From Candidatus Limnocylindrales bacterium (GTDB taxonomy: Bacteria; Chloroflexota; Limnocylindria; Limnocylindrales; CSP1-4): a stretch of 5,051 nt of DNA. Positions 1-5,051 of the stretch are shown here, piece after piece. The stretch spans positions 1 through 5,051 of the forward strand of contig JARLHH010000076.1 in assembly GCA_031292335.1 (NCBI GenBank). The letters run 5' to 3'. The notes below the pieces were generated by a model. The model was not told the origin of the DNA and did not search any database. It worked only from the letters and a program-made list of their open reading frames with translations. Each line of letters opens with the position of its first letter. Within the stretch, counting starts at the first letter, position 1. A program made the position numbers and the translations under genes.

Positions 1-2
1 GA

Positions 3-785
3 CCCGTCACCGGCCTGCCCGTGGCCGCGGACTCGGCGACGCTGATCGATTCGATCGGCGCCTCCGCGCACCTGCACCCCGACTTCGGCAGCTACGCGGG
101 CTACGGGATCCCGTACAACGCCGTCGTCGCCGCGACCACGCCGAAGTACACGGTCGCGTTCGACTACGCGGACGAGTCCGACCCCGGGCCGTACCCGATC
201 CCGCCGAGCCCGAAGATCGAGGCAGGATCGGACCAGCACATCCTCATCCTGGCGCGTGACACGTGCACCCTCTACGAGATGTGGGACGCCCGGCGGACCG
301 CCACGGGCTGGGCGGCGGGGTCCGGCGCAACGTGGAGCCTGCGCTCGAACGCCCTGCGGCCGGCGGGCTGGACGAGCGCCGACGCGGCCGGGCTGCCGAT
401 CCTGCCGGGGCTCGTCCGGTACGACGAGGTCGCCGCCGGGTTCATCGGCCACGCCATCCGATTCACCGCGCCCAAGACCCGGCGCGCGTACATCTACCCG
501 GCTCGCCACTTCGCCTCGAGCTCCACGAGCGCCGCGCTGCCGCCGATGGGCACTCGGCTCCGTCTTGCGGCCTCGTATGACATCTCGAAGCTGCCACCCC
601 AGGCGCGCGTGATCGCCCAGGCGATGAAAACCTACGGGATCATCCTGGCCGACAACGGCAGCCCGTGGTTCTTCCAGGGAGCGTCCGACGCGCGCTTCGA
701 CGACGACCAGCTCGACGCGCTCAAGACCATCCCGGGATCTGCCTTCGAGGTCGTCGACACGAGCGGTTGGGTGAGCGGGCGGTAG
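3..785 (+). CDS. Conserved protein of unknown function, 5'-truncated by the window edge
   Basis: I recognise this as a conserved family of unassigned function seen in actinobacteria and Chloroflexota; no reaction can be given. Numbering from the GTG at 21 as residue 1, conserved-looking blocks are LHPDFG (18-23), YGIPY (28-32), DYADESDPGPYPIP (48-61), a DQHILIL strand (71-77), LRPAGWTSADAAGLPILPGL (112-131) followed by VRYDEV (132-137), HAIRFT (144-149), PARHFASS (160-167), PPMGTRLRL (174-182) and YGIILADNGSPWF (205-217). Histidines 19, 73, 144 and 163 sit in these blocks and could bind a ligand or metal, which is inference. The frame is open from base 3, giving PVTGLP before the GTG. That run continues the PV-x-x-S-A pattern expected near the N-terminus of the family, so the GTG at 21 is probably an internal valine and the true start, perhaps with a signal peptide, lies outside the window. 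It ends at TAG 783-785 and is convergent with the next gene. The existence of the gene is secure; its function is unknown. Confidence 0.85.
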   Translation, partial: PVTGLPVAADSATLIDSIGASAHLHPDFGSYAGYGIPYNAVVAATTPKYTVAFDYADESDPGPYPIPPSPKIEAGSDQHILILARDTCTLYEMWDARRTATGWAAGSGATWSLRSNALRPAGWTSADAAGLPILPGLVRYDEVAAGFIGHAIRFTAPKTRRAYIYPARHFASSSTSAALPPMGTRLRLAASYDISKLPPQARVIAQAMKTYGIILADNGSPWFFQGASDARFDDDQLDALKTIPGSAFEVVDTSGWVSGR

Positions 786-899
786 GCGGGAACTCGCCCA
801 CGCCAGCGGCGGCTGCACCCGTCGCCCTGTCGCTCCCGTCTCGGACCTCGCCGCCTGAGCGCCGGGTCGAGGGATTCGCTCGCCTCGAGCCAGCTGTGC

Positions 900-1136
900 T
901 CATCGCTCCGGCTCCACGTCGACGGCTGGGCCGCCGTCGGCTTTCGGCCCCGGTCCCTGCTGGTCCGCGTCGGGATCAGTCGGGCCGTCCGCCTCCTTGG
1001 ACCGCCGGTAGGCCGCGATCGCGTCGGCAACCGTGAGGGCCCAGGCGTGCCGCTCCGCGGCGGTCATCTGGTCGTAGTTCTTCGGCGAGTGGAAGGCGCC
1101 CAGGAACACCCGTTTGCCGCTGGTCGGCGTGGTCAT
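900..1136 (-). CDS. Small hypothetical protein, 78 residues
   Basis: I do not recognise this protein. The ATG at 1136-1134 is chosen because AGGAG lies 8 bases upstream; the frame stays open further upstream but lacks another good start. The product has a basic N-terminus (TSGKRVFLGAFHSPKNY, residues 5-21), then a likely amphipathic helix from about residue 24 to 46 (MTAAERHAWALTVADAIAAY, then RRS), then a 32-residue tail rich in Asp, Glu, Pro and Gly that is probably disordered. There is no signal peptide, membrane segment, zinc-binding pattern or catalytic motif, so a small soluble cytoplasmic protein is the simplest reading. It ends at TGA 902-900, 114 bases from the end of the convergent left gene. 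It lies 258 bases downstream of the large nuclease-helicase gene on the same strand, too far to assume an operon. Chance ORFs are common at this GC content, but the ribosome binding site and the well-ordered helix followed by a tail support a real gene. Confidence 0.6.
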   Translation of the reverse strand: MTTPTSGKRVFLGAFHSPKNYDQMTAAERHAWALTVADAIAAYRRSKEADGPTDPDADQQGPGPKADGGPAVDVEPER

Positions 1137-1144
1137 GGCCTCGT

Positions 1145-1149
1145 CTCCT
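1145..1149 (-). promoter_or_regulatory. Ribosome binding site of the 78-residue gene
   Basis: The minus strand reads TAGGAGACGAGGCC followed directly by ATG. AGGAG is a strong Shine-Dalgarno match with an 8-base spacer. It decides the start in favour of the ATG at 1136 over the in-frame GTG at 1319, which directly follows a TAG and has no purine-rich leader. Confidence 0.7.
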
Positions 1150-1220
1150 ATCGCACCCGGCAGGAGCACCGTGCCGACGTGAGGACCGTCGGTCGGTTGC
1201 TGCGCCGTCAGCGAGCCGGG

Positions 1221-1237
1221 GCTCTCGGGCGCTCTCG
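1221..1237. repeat. Short direct repeat, two copies with 10-base period
   Basis: GCTCTCG occurs at 1221-1227 and again at 1231-1237, exactly one helical turn apart, about 85-100 bases upstream of the start of the 78-residue gene. Such spacing is typical of tandem sites on one face of the DNA for a regulator. A 7-base repeat can arise by chance in DNA of this composition, so a regulatory role is only a possibility. Confidence 0.25.
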
Positions 1238-1285
1238 ATAGGTGGTCACCATCGCGGTGCCGGGGACATCGTATCTCGCGCCCTT

Positions 1286-1302
1286 TGCCAGCTCGGCTGG
1301 CA
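1286..1302. repeat. Perfect inverted repeat (7-bp arms, 3-base loop)
   Basis: TGCCAGC at 1286-1292 is the exact reverse complement of GCTGGCA at 1296-1302, with TCG between. It lies in the gap between the large nuclease-helicase gene and the small gene. No T-run follows on either strand, so it is not a classic intrinsic terminator. It could be a compact operator, an RNA hairpin in the leader of the small gene, or a transcript-end stabiliser for the large gene. Confidence 0.4.
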
Positions 1303-1374
1303 CGAGCCGGGCTGGGCACCTAACGGCGACGCGCATTGTGGCGCCCGCCCGGCCTGCTTGTTGGGATGCCCCCA

Positions 1375-1392
1375 CGCGGGTCGGTACCCGCG
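1375..1392 (-). terminator. GC-rich stem-loop just after the nuclease-helicase stop codon, possible terminator
   Basis: CGCGGGT (1375-1381) pairs perfectly with ACCCGCG (1386-1392) around a 4-base loop. On the minus strand the stem begins two bases after the TAG of the large gene. The place is right for a transcription terminator or an mRNA 3'-end hairpin. There is no U-tract after the stem (the minus strand continues TGGGGGCATC), so it would be a U-less terminator of the kind proposed for high-GC genomes, or only an mRNA-stabilising hairpin. Confidence 0.35.
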
Positions 1393-1394
1393 AG

Positions 1395-4300
1395 CTACGT
1401 CGCGACCTCCACGAGCCGGCACAGGGCGTTGGCGAGGCGCATCTGGCGCGGGGTCTTGCAGGCCACCCGGACGAGCGCCGGCGAGGCGACGACGACGGCG
1501 ACGCAGCGCGCGCGCGAGGTCGCGACGTTGAGCCGGTTGCCCGAGTAGAGGAACTCCATGCCGCGCGGGGCGTTCTCGGGCGACGAGGATCCCATCGCGT
1601 AGATCGAGAGCGGTGCCTCGCGGCCCTGGACCTTGTCGACGGTCCCGACCCGGACCGCTCCCAAACCCGCCTCGCGGAGGGTCGCCGCGATCCGCCCGAC
1701 GTGGGCGTTGTAAGGGGCGAGGACCCAGACGTCGCCCTGGCCCAGGTCGTGCGGGACGCCCTTGGCGTCCGTCCAGGTCGCCCCAGTTGAAGGCGAGAGG
1801 AGCTCGCCGAGGAGCTGGGCGATCGCTTCGGCCTCCTCCGGGCTCTCGACGCCGTTCCCGGCGTGGGGGACCGGCATCCAGCGAATCCCGCTGCCGGTCG
1901 GCGGGGTCGGCGCGCTGATCGACTGGCGCTCGAGCCCGTCGAGCGAGCTCAGGCGCGACGCGTAGAAGACCTCGCTCGTGTACGCGCAGATCGCGGGGTG
2001 GAGGCGTCGCGTCTTCTCGATGAAGAGCCCGAGCGTCTCGGGCATCGTGAGATGGGCGGGCTCCCCTCCGCTGCGGGCGAGCAGGTGCCCGATCGCGCTC
2101 TGCTCGGCGCCCGGGGGGTGGCTCCCCTTGAGCGGCTGGTCGAGCTGCAGCGGGTCGCCCAGCAGGACGAGCGAGCGGGCCGCCGGCGACACGGCGATCG
2201 CGTTGGCGAGGCTGAACTGACCGGCCTCGTCGATGATGAGGACGTCGACGGCACCCTCCATCGCCGGTCCGGACCAGAGCCAGGCCGTGCCCCCGACGAC
2301 GTTGAGCGTGCCGTCGGCGAGACGGGCGGCGATGCCGCGGGCGTCGCCGAGCGCTTCGGCGTGAGCGCAGGTGGGCCCGTCATCGGGGCCAGGCTTCTGC
2401 CCCAGGGCGATCGTCACCCCGGCGTCGTCTGCCGCCTTCCAGATGGCGTCGAGCATGTTCCCGATGACCGCATGGCTGTTCGCGGTGATCCCGACGGTCC
2501 TGCCGGCGCGGACGAGGGCGAGCGCCATCTGGGCGCCGGCGTAGGTCTTCCCCGTTCCCGGGGGCCCCTGGATCGCGAGGGTCGACCGGTCGAGCGCGAG
2601 GACGAGGCGGGTCGCGGCCTGCTGGGCCGTCTCCCCTTCCTGACGCAGTGGCGAGCCGTCCGCTGTCCCCCTGACGCGCGGCGCGGCGCGCAGGAGCAGC
2701 GCGCGGGCGGCCCGGTGCGGCTCGGCGTCGGCTTCGATCCCGGCGTCGGCGACCCAGCGCCCGATCCGCAGGAGCGAGTCCTCCAGGGGTGTCGTGCGCA
2801 CGAACTCGTTGGGGATGAGCGACGCCGGGATCCCGCGGGCGAGCTCGCTCGCGGTGCGGTAGAGGGTGATCGTGCCCCCCGCCTGGTCGATCGCGACGAC
2901 GTGGCCGGTGGACTCCAGGGTGAGCGGGTCGTCGACCTGGCGGCCGACGGAGACGCGGTGGTCCTGGGGCGGGAAGCGGAAGCGCTGGAGGCGCGCCCCA
3001 GCCTTGCTCGCCTCGCCGAGGTCGGCGTCGAGCTCGACCATCCCGAGCGGCTCGCGCTCCTCGACGAGGTCCTCATCGGTCCTGCCGCACAGGTCGAAGT
3101 AGCGCCACCAGAACGCCTTGTTCTCGCGGCGGTGCCAGGTCAGCAGCTGGGCGAGGAGCCAGCTCGCCTGCTGCGCCGGGGTGCGCTCGGCGGTCTCGGT
3201 CCCCTCGAGGTCGCCCGCCAGCGCCTCGACGACCGCCGCGACCTCCGCCGCGTGGCCCTCGGGCTCGGGCGGCTCGACCGCCTCCGGGCGGAGCGGCGGG
3301 CGGGGGATCGGGACGCCGAGTCGCGCCGCGAGGTCGACGCGGCGGGCCTCAAGCCAGTCGCGGAGGCGCCAGGTCGAGAGGATGTCGTCGCGGTTGTAGC
3401 CCTCGATCTCGCGCAGGATCGCGTCGCCCGTGCGGCCGTCGGGCGCGGCGCCGCGCCCGAGCCAGACCTCGAACTCGACGATGCTGTCACCCGCCGAGTG
3501 GAGCTCGACGCCCCGGGTGAAGCCGTACAGGGGCTCGAGGCGCTTGATCGAGTAGCTCTCCACGCTCGCGCGGATGCCCTGGCGCACGACCCGATAGAGG
3601 TCGACGAGCACGCGGCCACGCAGCAGCCGGTCGACCTCCTCCTCCCGCGTCGCGTGGCGCTGGGCGAGCCGGGCGAGGGCGGTCTTCTCGTACGCGGCGT
3701 AGTGGTAGACGTGGAGCGTCGGGTCGGCGTCGAGCCGGGCGATGAGGAGGTCCACGAGCCGCTCGAAGGCCGCCTTCTCGGCCGCCAGCGTCACGGCCCC
3801 CTCGGCGTCGAGGCTCCAGAAGGCATGGAACCTGGGGACCGGGGCCTGCGGGACGGGGGACCCGCCGTCGGGCGGGCCCACCCAGCGCGGGTCGGTCTCC
3901 GCGAAGGTCGGCTCGAGGAGACCGAACAGGTAGTCGATGCCGTCCTCGAACGCGAACGGGTCGCCTTCGAGGTCGAGGAAGAGGTCGCCGGGCGACGGCT
4001 CTGGCAGGACGAGGAAGCCGCGGTCCGCGACGAGCGCGGGCTCGCCCGTCTCCGGGTCCGAGGTCCGTGCCGGCTCGAGGAGCTCCCAGAGCATCTCGGC
4101 GCGGTCCTCGCCCGCGACCTGTATTCGGGCCTGCTCCCGGACCCGGGAAAGGGCCTCGTCGCTGGTCCCGTCGAGCCGGGGGCGGATGGGGAGCTCGAGC
4201 CGGGCGAGCCCACGGCGGGTGGCGATCGGGCCGGGCGGGACGTCGGCAGGGCGCCCCTTGAGCGAGGCCCGCTGGCGTCCCCCGATTCCCGCAACGAGGC

Positions 4301-5051
4301 TCAGGTCGTCGTCGGCGCGGCGGCGGTCGCGGCAGGTCGCCCACCAGCGGCAGACGTCGCAGTGCTCGACGGGCTCGGGGTACGTGAGGGCAGGCGGATA
4401 GGTCGCGGGCCCGACGCGGGCCTCGTCGGCCGCCGCGAGGAAGTCGGCCTTGACCCGCCGGTAGTAGGCCATGTAGTCGGCGACCCGAAGCGTGACCTGC
4501 TCGCGGGCGCTGCCGCCGAGGACGACGTGGAGCGATACCGGGTCGCAGCCCTGGATCCGGGTCAGCTGGTCGACGTACGAGCAGATCTGGAGGACCGCGC
4601 CGGCCGCGACGTGGCGGGCCAGCTTCGTGTCGGCGACCTCGTAGTGCCAGGCGCCGAGGAGACCGTCAGGCGTGCCGCGCTCGTGGTCGACCCGCAGCAG
4701 GAAGTCAGCGTGGCCGCGCCAGGTGCGGTCGAAGAACGTCGCCTGGTAGATGACGTCCGCGCGGGCCGCCATCGCGCGGACGGTCTCGGCCGCTGCCTCC
4801 CGAAGTTCGCGTCCGGGGTCGCGGTCCGCGGGATCGACGGCCGAGCCGTCCCGCTCGATCCGGACCACAGTCCGGCCGGTGGCCTCGAGGTCGGCGAGGA
4901 ACCGTCGTTCGTGCTCGTACCCGCGCTCCCGCAGGAGGTCGATCGTCGGGTCGCTCCGCACGGGCTTCTTCACGAGGTCGGCAAGGGCGGCGCGCTCGAG
5001 CTCGAAGCGGTGCCCGCAGGCGAGGAAGCCGACGAGGTCGGTCGCGGAGTA
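1395..5051 (-). CDS. TM0106-family RecB/Cas4-like nuclease fused to RNase H-like exonuclease and SF1 (Upf1/Dna2-like) helicase, 5'-truncated
   Basis: This is a predicted cytoplasmic enzyme that unwinds and cuts nucleic acid. Residues are counted from the codon at 5051-5049; 1218 are present. Domain 1 (1 to about 245) is a Cas4/AddB-like PD-(D/E)XK nuclease: D116 in GHAD, E138 and D141-T-K143 in YEVADTK, QxxxY at Q155/Y159, and cysteines C12, C231, C234 and C240 (C...CxxCx5C), the pattern of a 4Fe-4S nuclease. A possible helix-hairpin-helix linker follows (250-268). Domain 2 (about 355-570) is an RNase H-fold DEDD exonuclease, YprB-like: D360xE362, HxxxYE at 450-455, and Y552xxxD556. Domain 3 (about 637-1218) is an SF1 helicase: RRE-K-WW region (637-652), beta-rich 1B-like segment (687-732), Walker A GPPGTGKT (829-836), Walker B IIDEAGQ (939-945), motif III GDPLQLDQP (965-973), motif IV KTRRLHP (1013-1019), motif V GTVDKVQGRE (1136-1145) and motif VI NVATSRAR (1175-1182). 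All helicase motifs are intact. The GTG at 4973 has no Shine-Dalgarno sequence and would drop C12, so the true start is beyond the window. The family assignment is strong; a repair or defence role is inferred. Confidence 0.93.
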   Translation of the reverse strand, partial: YSATDLVGFLACGHRFELERAALADLVKKPVRSDPTIDLLRERGYEHERRFLADLEATGRTVVRIERDGSAVDPADRDPGRELREAAAETVRAMAARADVIYQATFFDRTWRGHADFLLRVDHERGTPDGLLGAWHYEVADTKLARHVAAGAVLQICSYVDQLTRIQGCDPVSLHVVLGGSAREQVTLRVADYMAYYRRVKADFLAAADEARVGPATYPPALTYPEPVEHCDVCRWWATCRDRRRADDDLSLVAGIGGRQRASLKGRPADVPPGPIATRRGLARLELPIRPRLDGTSDEALSRVREQARIQVAGEDRAEMLWELLEPARTSDPETGEPALVADRGFLVLPEPSPGDLFLDLEGDPFAFEDGIDYLFGLLEPTFAETDPRWVGPPDGGSPVPQAPVPRFHAFWSLDAEGAVTLAAEKAAFERLVDLLIARLDADPTLHVYHYAAYEKTALARLAQRHATREEEVDRLLRGRVLVDLYRVVRQGIRASVESYSIKRLEPLYGFTRGVELHSAGDSIVEFEVWLGRGAAPDGRTGDAILREIEGYNRDDILSTWRLRDWLEARRVDLAARLGVPIPRPPLRPEAVEPPEPEGHAAEVAAVVEALAGDLEGTETAERTPAQQASWLLAQLLTWHRRENKAFWWRYFDLCGRTDEDLVEEREPLGMVELDADLGEASKAGARLQRFRFPPQDHRVSVGRQVDDPLTLESTGHVVAIDQAGGTITLYRTASELARGIPASLIPNEFVRTTPLEDSLLRIGRWVADAGIEADAEPHRAARALLLRAAPRVRGTADGSPLRQEGETAQQAATRLVLALDRSTLAIQGPPGTGKTYAGAQMALALVRAGRTVGITANSHAVIGNMLDAIWKAADDAGVTIALGQKPGPDDGPTCAHAEALGDARGIAARLADGTLNVVGGTAWLWSGPAMEGAVDVLIIDEAGQFSLANAIAVSPAARSLVLLGDPLQLDQPLKGSHPPGAEQSAIGHLLARSGGEPAHLTMPETLGLFIEKTRRLHPAICAYTSEVFYASRLSSLDGLERQSISAPTPPTGSGIRWMPVPHAGNGVESPEEAEAIAQLLGELLSPSTGATWTDAKGVPHDLGQGDVWVLAPYNAHVGRIAATLREAGLGAVRVGTVDKVQGREAPLSIYAMGSSSPENAPRGMEFLYSGNRLNVATSRARCVAVVVASPALVRVACKTPRQMRLANALCRLVEVAT

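Noticed and set aside
21..23. GTG as the true start of the left gene
   Set aside because: The frame is open upstream to the window edge, PVTGLP fits the family pattern, and there is no purine-rich ribosome binding site in the 20 bases before it.
867..888. Inverted repeat TCGAGG / CCTCGA in the gap between the convergent genes, considered as a terminator
   Set aside because: It has only 6-bp arms, a 10-base loop and no T-run on either side; this is within chance for such GC-rich sequence.
632..1030. Minus-strand 132-residue frame overlapping the end of the left gene
   Set aside because: It overlaps both the left gene and the small gene's tail, its composition is Arg/Ser/Pro-rich, and the left gene's conserved blocks occupy the other strand there.
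1261..1275. Possible -10 box TACGAT on the minus strand upstream of the small gene
   Set aside because: No acceptable -35 hexamer lies 16-18 bases upstream; the nearest candidate, CTGGCA, is only 13 bases away, so a promoter cannot be supported.
1137..1319. In-frame extension of the small gene to a GTG at 1319 (139 residues)
   Set aside because: The GTG directly follows an in-frame TAG, has no Shine-Dalgarno, and the extra residues are low-order Arg/Pro/Gly sequence; the ATG at 1136 has AGGAG at ideal spacing.
1242..4401. Several plus-strand open frames opposite the large gene (for example 1242-1790, 3118-3399 and 3937-4401)
   Set aside because: They are rich in Arg, Ser, Pro and Gly with no motifs, as expected for GC-rich frames antisense to a real gene whose helicase and nuclease motifs are all intact on the minus strand.
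1..5051. CRISPR array or cas operon, considered because of the Cas4-like domain
   Set aside because: No regularly spaced direct repeats and no other cas-like gene are present; Cas4-like domains of the TM0106 type occur without CRISPR.

Overview
The window is very GC-rich bacterial DNA in which almost every reading frame is open. This fits an actinomycete-like or Chloroflexota-like genome. I infer the affiliation from base composition and from the flavour of the protein families; there is no rRNA or marker gene to confirm it. No tRNA, rRNA, CRISPR array, insertion sequence, integrase or phage gene is visible.

Layout. (1) Bases 3-785, plus strand: the C-terminal, main part of a conserved protein of unknown function, cut by the left edge. 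(2) Bases 786-899: a short gap between convergent genes, with no convincing terminator. (3) Bases 900-1136, minus strand: a small 78-residue hypothetical gene with a good ribosome binding site. (4) Bases 1137-1394: a 258-base gap holding two perfect 7-bp hairpins and a short direct repeat. (5) Bases 1395-5051, minus strand: one very large gene, cut by the right edge, encoding a multi-domain nuclease-helicase of the TM0106 (RecB/Cas4-like) type.

The large gene is the centre of interest. One polypeptide carries a Cas4/AddB-like PD-(D/E)XK nuclease with an apparent four-cysteine iron-sulfur site, a DEDD-type RNase H-fold exonuclease domain (YprB/RNase_H_2-like), and a complete Upf1/Dna2-type superfamily 1 helicase. 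The obvious inference is a self-contained DNA (or RNA) end-processing machine that unwinds and degrades nucleic acid, in repair or defence. The architecture is a known, largely uncharacterised family rather than something unique to this window. The frame stays open to the right edge and the extra 26 codons contain the first cluster cysteine, so the GTG at 4973-4971 is not the true start.

The three genes show no clear functional link. The large gene and the small gene share a strand, but a 258-base gap and a stem-loop right after the large gene's stop suggest separate transcription. The left gene is convergent with both.
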